64,000 nt of DNA from Holophagaceae bacterium (GTDB lineage Bacteria; Acidobacteriota; Holophagae; Holophagales; Holophagaceae), in assembly GCA_021286765.1 (NCBI GenBank), contig JAJTBS010000002.1, forward strand, positions 558,001-622,000. The letters are read 5' to 3'. Below, piece by piece: positions 32,710 through 40,410 of this stretch. Below the pieces are notes generated by a model. It was given only the letters and a program-made list of their open reading frames with translations, was not told where the DNA came from and ran no database searches. The translations under genes and the position numbers were made by a program. How positions within the stretch are numbered: position 1 is the first letter of the stretch; the number at the start of each line of letters is the position of its first letter.

Positions 32710-32820
32710 CCGCTCGATTCGCCTGGATTATTGAAAATAGGCAGGACCACCTGAATCCTTTTCGCACTCCCCAGGCTCTTCCTGGATGAGGCGGCTGGTT
32801 CCGCCCTTTCCGGAGACTAT

Positions 32821-33027
32821 ATGGCAAGCCTGCTACCGACCAACGAACACCCCGTGGAGCGCGTGTTGCGCGCCGCCCTCGGCCTTGGCGTTCTGTCTCT
32901 GGCCTTTGTCGGCCCCAAGACTCCCTGGGGCTATCTTGGCATTGTGCCCCTGGCGACCGGCCTTCTTGGTTCCTGCCCGCTCTACACCTTGTTCGGATGG
33001 AGTACCTGTCCTGCGAAGGCCCGTTGA
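32821..33027 (+). CDS. DUF2892 (YgaP-like) small membrane protein
   Basis: This is a 68-residue protein with two membrane helices: RAALGLGVLSLAFVG and YLGIVPLATGLLGS. The sequence LLGSCPLYTLFGWSTCP with two Cys is characteristic of DUF2892, which in YgaP is joined to a rhodanese. Here a separate rhodanese domain is in the CoA-disulfide reductase gene upstream. GGAG precedes the start at 32821. Its last codons overlap the start region of the sigma factor gene in another frame. Confidence 0.8.
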   Translation: MASLLPTNEHPVERVLRAALGLGVLSLAFVGPKTPWGYLGIVPLATGLLGSCPLYTLFGWSTCPAKAR

Positions 33028-33575
33028 CTGCGGATCATGAGCTACTGCGCCAGACGGCCACTGGTAGCGCGGAGGCCTTCGAGGCCCTTGTCATCCGGCA
33101 TCGGGAGGCCGTCTGGCGCTTTGTTCGCTCTCTAACTCGGAACCCTGCTGCAGCGGAGGATGCGCTTCAGGAAACCTTCCTTTCAGCATGGAGGGATGCT
33201 GCCGGATTTCAGGGGGACCAATCGGCCCTCGGTTGGCTGCTTACCATCGCAAGGCATGCCGTTTACAGGCAGTATCGTGGGCGAGTTGGGGAACCCGATC
33301 ATCTGGAGTCGCTGTCGGACTTGGGAGAGGCGGCAGGTTGGGGTACCGAAGCTGACCCCATGGATGCCTTGGTCATTCAGGACGAAGTTGGAAAGGCCTT
33401 GGGTCGTCTTTCGCTTGAGGACCGGGAGATCCTGGTGCTTCGGGAGAATGAGGGGTATTCGCTTGAAGAATGCGCTGCCTTGCTGGGGCTTGGAATTCCT
33501 GCCTTGAAAAGCCGCCTGCACCGGGCGCGTTTGCGATTCATCGCCCACCTTCGGGGAGGACGCCATGGGAATTGA
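33024..33575 (+). CDS. ECF-type RNA polymerase sigma factor
   Basis: This is a small sigma-70-family factor. Region 2 reads FEALVIRHREAVWRFVRSLT with AAEDALQETFLSAWR (the aromatic-rich -10 recognition stretch), and region 4 reads LSLEDREILVLRENEGYSLE and ALLGLGIPALKSRLHRARLR. I favour a TTG start at 33024 (after GAAGG, with LTADHELLRQ following), giving 183 residues; an in-frame ATG at 32997 overlaps the DUF2892 gene. Its stop overlaps the next gene's start by 11 bases. It is directly followed by an anti-sigma factor, so the pair is a regulated stress or redox response unit. Confidence 0.87.
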   Translation: MTADHELLRQTATGSAEAFEALVIRHREAVWRFVRSLTRNPAAAEDALQETFLSAWRDAAGFQGDQSALGWLLTIARHAVYRQYRGRVGEPDHLESLSDLGEAAGWGTEADPMDALVIQDEVGKALGRLSLEDREILVLRENEGYSLEECAALLGLGIPALKSRLHRARLRFIAHLRGGRHGN

Positions 33576-33837
33576 AAGGAACGTGGCCGGCATGCAATGC
33601 GGTGAGGTGCTTTCGGAACTCTCCGACTATCTGGATGGAGATCTGCCCATCGAGCGGCGAAATCAGGTCCTGGCCCACATTCAGGGCTGTGATGTCTGTG
33701 AAAGATTCGGCGGCATCTTCACGATGGCGATTCAAGCCCTGAGAACAAGCGAGCCCAAGCCCTCCATGGAGAGCGCCTTGGCATATGAACACTTGAAGGC
33801 GCGCCTGGATCAGGTGACGCGTCGAGAATGGCCTTAA
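33565..33837 (+). CDS. Zinc-finger anti-sigma factor
   Basis: This is a 90-residue soluble anti-sigma factor. The zinc-binding anti-sigma motif His-x3-Cys-x2-Cys is present as His38, Cys42, Cys45 in VLAHIQGCDVCERF, with the conserved helix LSDYLDGDLPIERRNQV before it and another Cys in MQCGEV. It overlaps the ECF gene by 11 bases and should bind that sigma factor until a signal releases it. It lacks a membrane segment, so it probably senses a cytoplasmic signal such as thiol oxidation, as the RsrA type does. Confidence 0.85.
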   Translation: MGIERNVAGMQCGEVLSELSDYLDGDLPIERRNQVLAHIQGCDVCERFGGIFTMAIQALRTSEPKPSMESALAYEHLKARLDQVTRREWP

Positions 33838-33859
33838 TGGTCCAATGGAAGGAGCCTTG

Positions 33860-34471
33860 ATGTCTGCGACAGAACGCTTTGATAAGGCCGCGTCAACCTG
33901 GGACCTCGTGGATCGGAGAGTTCTCATCGCCCGTGGTGTCACATCGGCCATCCCGGGCCGGATCCCTCTCTCCAAAGGACTGAGCGTACTTGATTTTGGC
34001 TGTGGCACAGGGCTGGTCACGATGGCCCTGGGTCCCCAGGTTGGCTCGATCACGGGGGCTGATACCTCGAGGGGCATGCTGGACACCTTGGCTGTAAAGG
34101 CCAAGAGCGCTGGCTTTCCCGTCCACCTAAGGCAGTTGGAGGTCGATGGGAGTGCAGACCTGGGCGGTCCCTACGATCTCATTGTGAGCAGCATGACCCT
34201 GCACCACGTTGCCGACGTTCCCGCCTTGTTCCGGCAGTTCGAACATGCCCTTGCTCAGGGTGGGCATGTGGCGTTGGCTGATCTGGATAAGGAGGATGGA
34301 ACCTTCCACGAGGACACGACGGGTGTCTACCACCAGGGGTTCGACCGGGGTCAGATTCAAGCCTGGCTGGCGGGAGCAGGCTTCCAGGAAATTCACTTGG
34401 AAACGGCAACCGTGACTTCCAAGGAGAGCAAAAACTATCCAGTGTTCTTGGCTACGGCTCTGCGGGGATGA
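33860..34471 (+). CDS. Class I SAM-dependent methyltransferase
   Basis: This is a methyltransferase of about 203 residues. The start at 33860 (MSATERFDKAASTWD) follows GGAAGGAG; an earlier in-frame ATG at 33845 is less likely. The SAM-binding motif I is LSVLDFGCGTGLVTMAL, followed by TGADTSRGMLDTL and YDLIVSSMTLHHVADVPAL, as in UbiE-like small-molecule methylases. The substrate is unknown. In the context of the sulfur island it could methylate a thiol or selenol. It is 22 bases after the anti-sigma gene. Confidence 0.85.
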   Translation: MSATERFDKAASTWDLVDRRVLIARGVTSAIPGRIPLSKGLSVLDFGCGTGLVTMALGPQVGSITGADTSRGMLDTLAVKAKSAGFPVHLRQLEVDGSADLGGPYDLIVSSMTLHHVADVPALFRQFEHALAQGGHVALADLDKEDGTFHEDTTGVYHQGFDRGQIQAWLAGAGFQEIHLETATVTSKESKNYPVFLATALRG

Positions 34472-35133
34472 AGGAAAGGCTCGCTCCTGAGTACCCGTGC
34501 GATTGTCTGTGAGGTGATGGGCTTGTTCCCATTCCAATCCGGGAGGATCAAACGCCTCAGGCTCCCGCGCCCTTCTTCTTCCAGTATCGGGCCAGGCCGT
34601 ACACACTCATGAAGGAAGGGTCGGCGATTTCATAGTCCTGAATGACTTCTTCGGGAACACCATGTTCTGAGAGCAGTTCATGAAGGAAGCCCTGGAAGGC
34701 CGGCACCATTCCATCCTCGGCAATGCCGAGGGTAAAGATAGCATGCAGACCCCTTTAACTCGCTTGCGATTCGCCCTGAATCCTTCAAGGCTCGCTGCTT
34801 GTGTGGGGGTTGGAGCAAGGTGATTAGTGGACCCTATCATCTCCCGGAGTGAGGGCGGGTCGAGCGCCTGGGCGAACTTGGTCGCATGCTGCCGGGAGTC
34901 CCATGCACAGAAGGGCGGAAGAACCCCAGAGCAGGCTGGCTTGCAACTCCGATCCTCGGTCAGGTCCCAGCGGGCCCTGCTGATGGATCGGCCAAACGCA
35001 CTGGCACACGCTTAGGTTCGGAAGATCACACAGGGGCAGGGTGTTCGTCTCAATCCGTGCCCCTGCATGACCTGGGACTGGGTTGGGGAGTGATTTTTCA
35101 GTAGAGTGTCCTCTATCCCTCCTCAGGTGCTCC
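34472..35133. other. Gene-poor stretch with a decayed coding remnant
   Basis: About 660 bases between the methyltransferase and the VIT/vWA gene contain no intact gene. A 65-codon minus-strand C-terminal remnant occupies 34557-34754 (see separate entry). An inverted repeat CAGGGGCA (35031-35038) / TGCCCCTG (35058-35065) with a 19-base loop lies about 70 bases before the next gene and may be regulatory. The remaining 270 bases show nothing I can interpret. Confidence 0.55.
34557..34754 (-). pseudogene. C-terminal remnant of an unidentified gene
   Basis: A minus-strand frame is open for 65 codons after an in-frame TAA at 34755-34757, ends at TGA 34557-34559, and has no start with a ribosome site. 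It reads HAIFTLGIAEDGMVPAFQGF, LHELLSEHGVPEEVIQDYE and IADPSFMSVYGLARYWKKKG. The composition and helix-like pattern are those of a real globular protein C-terminus. I do not recognise the family. The other frames here are low-complexity shadows. Only the 3' end of the gene survives. Confidence 0.5.
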
Positions 35134-38100
35134 ATGCTGCGTCGCCTTGCCATTGCACTACTGGCCCTTATCCCGGTCTATGCCCAGGTCCCGCTGGCAA
35201 TGCCGGTCATCCAGATCACCCAGGAGGATCGGACTCAGGCCGCCAAACTCCATGACCTTCACATCAGCGTGAAGGTCGTGGGTCATGTGGCCACGACAAC
35301 CTGGGACATGACGGTTTTCAATCCTCAGGATCGTGTCCTCGAAGGAGAACTCCTCTTCCCTCTGGGAGAGGGCCAGACGATCTCCCGCTTCGCCATGGAC
35401 GTGAATGGAAGACTCCGGGAAGGGGTGGTGGTGGAGAAGGCCAAAGGTCGGAAGGCCTTTGAGGAGATCGTCCGCAGGGGGGTGGACCCTGGTCTGCTTG
35501 AAAAGACCGCCGGCAACAACTTCAAGGCTCGGGTCTATCCGATTCCGGCCAAGGGATATAAGCGTGTGGTCCTCGCTTATGAGCAGGAACTCTCGGACGC
35601 AGGTCAGAAGGACCTGCTTTACCGGTTGCCTCTGGCATTCACGGAGAAAATTGCTGTCTTCGGGTTGCGTGTCGAGGTTCTGGATCAACCGGAGGCACCG
35701 AGGGCCACAGCCAGCCCGCTGGCCAACTTCATGTTCAAGTCCGTTCGCCGCGGGTTTCTTGCTGAGGAAACCCGGAAGGATTTTGCGCCTGACAGCCCTC
35801 TGACCGTGGCCATCCCCAGGGGCGAGGGCAGCAGCCAGGTGTTTGTCGAGCAGAAGGACGGAACATCCTACTTCTTCGTGATGGTCCATCCACGCCTTCC
35901 ACGGGAGACGAAGGCCATGCCCCGGCGCCTCCTGGTGGCCTGGGATGCCTCGGCCAGCGCCCGTAACCGGAACCTGAAGCGCGAGCTCGATCTGTTGGAG
36001 GCCTATCTGCGGCGTCTGGGATCCTGCCAGGTGAGTCTCTGCGTGTTCCGCAATGTAGCCGAACCTGTGCAGACCTTCCGAATCCAGGATGGGGACACCC
36101 AGGACTTGAGGAAGCACCTGCAGGGCCTCCCATTGGATGGCGCAACCCACCTGGGGGCCCTTGAACTCAAGAGCGTCCAGGTAGACGAGACACTGATCTT
36201 CTCCGATGGGATGAACACCTTCGGCCCAGGCGAGCCCCAGTTCCCCGACGCGCCGCTTCTGGCGATCAACAGCGCCCTTGTCGCCGAGCATGGGCTTCTC
36301 CGGGCCCTCAGCGAAGGGCGGGGTGGTGAGTACCTCAACCTTCAGACCCAAAGCAATGATGAAGCCCTTCTAGCCCTCAAGACCCGCCCGTTGGTATTCC
36401 TCCGAGCCACCTACGGGGCCAACGAGGTGGAAAGCGTCTATCCCGGTGCGGGGCGTGTGATCCGTGGCCCCTTCGGCCTTGCGGGCATCCTGAAGGCTCC
36501 CCGGGCCAAGGTGACGCTCCATTTCGGCTTCGGCACCACCGTCCGTTTCTCAAAGACCTTCGACATCGACACCAACCTTGCAGCCGTGGATGCCCCGGTG
36601 GCCCGCCTCTGGGCTCAGCGCAAACTCGCGGACCTTGAATTGGACAAGGTCCGGAACGCCAAGGCCATCACTTCGCTCGGCCAGGCCCACAGCCTCGTCA
36701 CGGAAGGCACCAGCCTCATCGTGCTCGATGATGTGGCCGACTACGTCCGATACCGGATTGTGCCGCCAGAGGACCTTCGTGCCGAATACGATCGCCGCGT
36801 ATCCATGGAACTCGACAAATCCAAGCAGCGGGACAAGGACCACCTTGAGGCCCTTGTGAAGCGGTTCGAGGAGCGGAAGACCTGGTGGAACACCGTCTTC
36901 AAGGCTCCGGAGAAACCGAAGGAGAAGCCGCTTCCTCTGCCGGCCCGGGATCACAGCCTCGGAGGAGTTCCCGGCGGTGTCCCAGGTGGTGTCATTGGCG
37001 GCGTCGTCGGAGGAGTTGTCGGCGGTGTGGTGGGTGGAACCGCAAGAACACGAACACCTGCCCCACCTCCACCGCCACCACCGGCTCCCAATGCACCAGG
37101 TGTTCAAAGAAACCATCGACAGGCTGAAGCGGTCGTTGAGGTGGTCGCAGATGCGCCATCGGTCGACCGAACCACCACTGCGACAGCGGTGAACTTCTCG
37201 GTAGATGGGCTTGCAAGTGTGCCGGCCCCCCGCCAAGACGAGGAGTCTGCAGGTTCGATCAACCTCAAGGCATGGTCTCCGGACACCCCTTACCTCAAAG
37301 AGCTAAGAGGAGCTCCGAAGTCCGAGCGATATCCCCTCTACCTACGGCAACGGGAAGTCCATGGAAAAACGCCTGGGTTCCTCCTGGATGTATCCGATTA
37401 CTTCCGGGACCAAGGCGAGAAGGACTTGGCGCTTCGCATTCTCTCCAACTTGGCCGAGCTGAAACTGGAGGACGCACCCCTTCTGAGGGTCTTGGGCTAC
37501 CGCCTGCGTCAGTTGGGGCTTCCCGATCTGGCGGTCTGGACCTTCGAAGAAGTTTTGAGAATGCGCGAGGAGGAACCTCAGAGCCGTCGGGATCTTGCTC
37601 TCGCCTTATCCGAGGCAGGCAAACCACAGAAGGCAGTCGATCTGTTCTGGGAGTTGGTGAAGACCCCATGGGATGGCCGGTTCCGCGATGTGAACCTCAT
37701 CGGGGTGGGTGAGTTGAATGCTCTCCTGGCCACCTCCAAGGCCAAGCTCGATGCCTCTGGGATCGACGCCCGGTTGCTGGCGAATCTACCCGTGGATGTA
37801 CGCGTGGTCCTGAACTGGGACACGGACAATAGCGACATGGACCTCCATGTCGTGGATCCGAGGGGCGAGGAGTGCTTCTACAGCCACAACAAGACGGCCA
37901 TTGGCGGGCGCATCAGCCAGGATGTCACCGACGGGTATGGCCCTGAGGAGTTCCTGCTTCATCGGGCCCTCCCCGGTGTCTACAAGGTGAAGGCCAAATT
38001 CTACGGGACCCGGCAGCAGACGGCCATCGGAGCCACGACTGTCATCCTAGAGCTCTACCTGCGCTATGGCACGGGTCGGATGGAAAACAAGTCCATCACG

Positions 38101-38175
38101 CTCCGCCTGGATGGGACTGGGCGCATGGTGGATATCGGGGAGTTCCGCTTCGATCAGAAGGAGGTAGCGCGGTGA
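35134..38175 (+). CDS. VIT / von Willebrand A / DUF2135 protein with glycine-zipper linker
   Basis: This is a large secreted or envelope protein of 1013 residues. The start is ATG 35134, giving the signal peptide MLRRLAIALLALIPVYAQ. Residues 20-150 form a VIT domain (ISVKVVGHVATTTWDMTVFN, LEGELLFPLGEGQTISRF, RVYPIPAKGYKRVVLAYEQ). A von Willebrand A domain follows with RLLVAWDASASARNRNL (DxSxS) and ETLIFSDGMNTFG. Then comes a glycine-valine repeat (GGVPGGVPGGVIGGVVGG) with a proline run (near residues 608-660) and a helical repeat region. The C-terminus is a DUF2135 domain (VVLNWDTDNSDMDLHVVDPR). It opens the MoxR-type operon. Its likely role is binding or ordering ligands or complexes at the envelope; no enzymatic site is evident. 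Confidence 0.85.
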   Translation: MLRRLAIALLALIPVYAQVPLAMPVIQITQEDRTQAAKLHDLHISVKVVGHVATTTWDMTVFNPQDRVLEGELLFPLGEGQTISRFAMDVNGRLREGVVVEKAKGRKAFEEIVRRGVDPGLLEKTAGNNFKARVYPIPAKGYKRVVLAYEQELSDAGQKDLLYRLPLAFTEKIAVFGLRVEVLDQPEAPRATASPLANFMFKSVRRGFLAEETRKDFAPDSPLTVAIPRGEGSSQVFVEQKDGTSYFFVMVHPRLPRETKAMPRRLLVAWDASASARNRNLKRELDLLEAYLRRLGSCQVSLCVFRNVAEPVQTFRIQDGDTQDLRKHLQGLPLDGATHLGALELKSVQVDETLIFSDGMNTFGPGEPQFPDAPLLAINSALVAEHGLLRALSEGRGGEYLNLQTQSNDEALLALKTRPLVFLRATYGANEVESVYPGAGRVIRGPFGLAGILKAPRAKVTLHFGFGTTVRFSKTFDIDTNLAAVDAPVARLWAQRKLADLELDKVRNAKAITSLGQAHSLVTEGTSLIVLDDVADYVRYRIVPPEDLRAEYDRRVSMELDKSKQRDKDHLEALVKRFEERKTWWNTVFKAPEKPKEKPLPLPARDHSLGGVPGGVPGGVIGGVVGGVVGGVVGGTARTRTPAPPPPPPPAPNAPGVQRNHRQAEAVVEVVADAPSVDRTTTATAVNFSVDGLASVPAPRQDEESAGSINLKAWSPDTPYLKELRGAPKSERYPLYLRQREVHGKTPGFLLDVSDYFRDQGEKDLALRILSNLAELKLEDAPLLRVLGYRLRQLGLPDLAVWTFEEVLRMREEEPQSRRDLALALSEAGKPQKAVDLFWELVKTPWDGRFRDVNLIGVGELNALLATSKAKLDASGIDARLLANLPVDVRVVLNWDTDNSDMDLHVVDPRGEECFYSHNKTAIGGRISQDVTDGYGPEEFLLHRALPGVYKVKAKFYGTRQQTAIGATTVILELYLRYGTGRMENKSITLRLDGTGRMVDIGEFRFDQKEVAR
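36961..37038 (+). repeat. Six-unit tandem repeat encoding GG-V-x
   Basis: Six consecutive 12-base units of pattern GGN-GGN-GTN-NNN encode the GGV(P/I/V) repeats of the VIT/vWA protein, followed by a final GGT-GGA. Third positions vary between units, so the protein sequence is kept while the DNA has drifted. The peptide resembles a glycine zipper. Copy number may be variable between strains. Confidence 0.75.
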
Positions 38176-38246
38176 AGAGAAAAATGACTGCCAATCCTCA
38201 TATCGGACCTCGATATCATTGAGCATTCCTATAGAGAGACCAGGAT

Positions 38247-38777
38247 ATGACCGAATTCAATCCATATGAGGCCCCCGCTTCCCTCGTGGCGGATCCGGCC
38301 AGTACCGACCTCTTGGAACTTGCCGACAGGGGTACCCGACTTGGTGCCAAGATCCTGGATGGTGTCATCTTCGGTGGTGGCTTCGCCATTATCGGAATCA
38401 TCGCTGCGATCTTCATCCCCGCCATGCTATCCAGGCAGCGGGGGGCGGTTTCCTCCGATGTTTTTTTTGTGATATTCGCTGTGATGGCGGGATGCCTCAT
38501 CCTCGGCATGGCTATCTGGAACCTCGTCTGGTTGAGCCGTTATGGCCAGACCGTGGCCAAGCGGATTCTCAAGATTCGCATTGTCCGGAGCAACGGTGAG
38601 CCGGTGGGCATGGGGCGCCTCCTGGGCCTTCGCATCCTCCTCATGTGGGTGATCGAGTCCATTCCTCTCCTGGGCCCCCTATTCTCGCTAGTGAACGTCT
38701 GCTTCATTTTCAGGGACGACCGGCGCTGCATTCATGACCTGATGGCCGACACCATCGTGGTCAAGGTCAACGCCTAG
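38247..38777 (+). CDS. RDD-family membrane protein
   Basis: This is a 176-residue protein with an RDD domain. The cytoplasmic N-terminus MTEFNPYEAPASLV precedes RGTRLGAKILDGVIFGGGFA, the Arg-Asp-containing first helix, then helices FFVIFAVMAGCLILGMAIWN and LLMWVIESIPLLGPLFSLVN and a tail (RDDRRCIHDLMADTIVVKV) with the second RDD element. RDD proteins are poorly understood; some work in ion homeostasis. It follows the VIT/vWA gene by 71 bases. A nearly identical arrangement recurs in the RDD gene at 46231-46752. Confidence 0.85.
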   Translation: MTEFNPYEAPASLVADPASTDLLELADRGTRLGAKILDGVIFGGGFAIIGIIAAIFIPAMLSRQRGAVSSDVFFVIFAVMAGCLILGMAIWNLVWLSRYGQTVAKRILKIRIVRSNGEPVGMGRLLGLRILLMWVIESIPLLGPLFSLVNVCFIFRDDRRCIHDLMADTIVVKVNA

Positions 38778-38779
38778 CC

Positions 38780-39466
38780 TTGAAAGCGATCGACACGGTC
38801 CGGACGATCGAGACCCCCGAAGGCGTGGAGCTGAACCTCCGCCCTGCTGGCCCAGTGGTTCGCCTCTGGGCCTTGTTCGTGGACCAGGTCATCGTATGGA
38901 TGGTGCTGATGTTCGCGGCGTTTGGGCTGGCATTCCTGGGCCCCCTGGGCTTGGGGCTCTGGTTCATCCTGATGTTCCTCGCTCAATGGCTCTATCCTGT
39001 CTTTTTCGAGGTCATGGGTGGTGGCCGAACCTTGGGCAAGCGCTGGCTAGGCCTGCGGGTCATCATGGCCGACGGGCGACCCATCGGTTGGGGACCAAGC
39101 CTCATTCGCAACCTGCTTCGTGTGGTCGATGGTCTTCCTGGGGCCTACACAGTGGGCCTCGTGAGCCTCCTGTTGACACGCAATTTCCAGCGAATTGGCG
39201 ACCTGGCTGCCGGCACGCTTGTGGTGCACGAGCAATCAAGTGTCTTTGCGCCGGTCCTCCCGGAAGTAGAGCCAGTGCCTTTGGCTCAACCACTCACCCT
39301 AGAAGAACAATCGGCGATTTTGTCCTTCGCCGAACGTAGTCCGCGATTGACTTCGGCGCGGGCTGAAGAACTCGCGGATGTGCTGAGCCCCATGACCGGC
39401 GCCCGGGGAAGCGAGGGGCTCAAAGTGTTGCTCGGGATGGCCCGCTATCTCTGGGGCGGTCAATGA
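38780..39466 (+). CDS. RDD-family membrane protein, second copy
   Basis: This is a 228-residue RDD protein. The start is a TTG at 38780, two bases after the previous stop, with a weak ribosome site. RDD elements are GPVVRLWALFVDQVIVWMVL and RIGDLAAGTLVVHEQ, with GLGLWFILMFLAQWLYPVFF and GGRTLGKRWLGLRVIMADG between. A soluble C-terminus of about 70 residues follows (LTLEEQSAILSFAERSPRLT). This type is the usual RDD partner of SpoIIM, DUF4129, MoxR and DUF58 genes. It overlaps the next start by 4 bases (ATGA). Confidence 0.85.
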   Translation: MKAIDTVRTIETPEGVELNLRPAGPVVRLWALFVDQVIVWMVLMFAAFGLAFLGPLGLGLWFILMFLAQWLYPVFFEVMGGGRTLGKRWLGLRVIMADGRPIGWGPSLIRNLLRVVDGLPGAYTVGLVSLLLTRNFQRIGDLAAGTLVVHEQSSVFAPVLPEVEPVPLAQPLTLEEQSAILSFAERSPRLTSARAEELADVLSPMTGARGSEGLKVLLGMARYLWGGQ

Positions 39467-40410
39467 AGCAACAGTTGTTCGAGCTTCAGAACCATCAGCT
39501 ATGGGGAGACCTAGACGGGTGGCTGGACCAGGGGACCGCCTTGAACGCCGAGGATGTACCCGCGGCCTACCGTCAGCTGTGCCATCACCTTGCCGTGGCC
39601 CGGGAACGGCAGTACAGCCCCGCTCTCGTGGAGCGCCTCCAACTGCTGGCGCTGCGCCTTCACCAGAGGATCTACGGTGAGAAGGGGGAGGGACTGCTCG
39701 CGGCACTGCGCTTCCTGTGGCAGGGATTGCCAAGGCAGGTGCGAAGTGAATGGCGCCTGGTGGCGATGTCCAGCCTGCTGTTCTTCGGCACCTGGATCGC
39801 TGCATTTCTAATGGTGCGTGCCCACCCCAACCTGGTGCATCTGATGCTGAGCCCAGAGGCGGCAGCCAAGTACGTGCAGATGTACGACCCGAAAATACCG
39901 GTAGCCGGGGCCACCGGTGCCACTCGCGACGTCATGATGTTTGGCTGGTACATCTACAACAACATTGGCATCGACTTCCAAATCTTCGCCTCGGGTTTGC
40001 TCGCCGGGGTTGGACCGTTATTCTTCCTGCCCTTCAATGGCCTCCACGGGGGCACGGTGATGGCTCACCTCACAAACAAGGGCCTGACCTCGACCTTCTA
40101 CGGTTTCATCAGCGGCCACAGTTCATTCGAGCTGATAGGTGCCGTCCTGAGTGGCGCGGGTGGCTTGCGAATGGGGCTTTCCCTGATGCATCCTGGTCGC
40201 CGGTCAAGGCTGACATCCCTCCGGGAAGGAGCAAGGCAAGGCGCTAGTCTGCTCTTCGGAGCCGCGGTCCTCACCTTCATCGCAGCCTGCTTCGAAGGCT
40301 TCTGGTCAGGGAATGCAATTGTGCATTGGAAGGTGAAGGTCGCCGTGGGGCTAGTCTTCTGGGTGCTCCTGATCCTATGGCTGCTGCTGGCCGGAAGGAG
40401 GGATCGATGA
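39463..40410 (+). CDS. SpoIIM-family (stage II sporulation protein M-like) membrane protein
   Basis: This is a 315-residue membrane protein with an N-terminal soluble region and a C-terminal SpoIIM domain of about five helices: RLVAMSSLLFFGTWIAAFLM, NIGIDFQIFASGLLAGVGPL, NGLHGGTVMAHLTNKG, HSSFELIGAVLSGAGGLRMG and FWVLLILWLLLAG. The SpoIIM signature (NNIGIDFQIFASG, FISGHSSFEL) is intact. Non-sporulating bacteria use this family in MoxR operons, where its role is unknown. It overlaps genes on both sides by the ATGA device, so it is translationally coupled. Confidence 0.88.
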   Translation: MKQQLFELQNHQLWGDLDGWLDQGTALNAEDVPAAYRQLCHHLAVARERQYSPALVERLQLLALRLHQRIYGEKGEGLLAALRFLWQGLPRQVRSEWRLVAMSSLLFFGTWIAAFLMVRAHPNLVHLMLSPEAAAKYVQMYDPKIPVAGATGATRDVMMFGWYIYNNIGIDFQIFASGLLAGVGPLFFLPFNGLHGGTVMAHLTNKGLTSTFYGFISGHSSFELIGAVLSGAGGLRMGLSLMHPGRRSRLTSLREGARQGASLLFGAAVLTFIAACFEGFWSGNAIVHWKVKVAVGLVFWVLLILWLLLAGRRDR

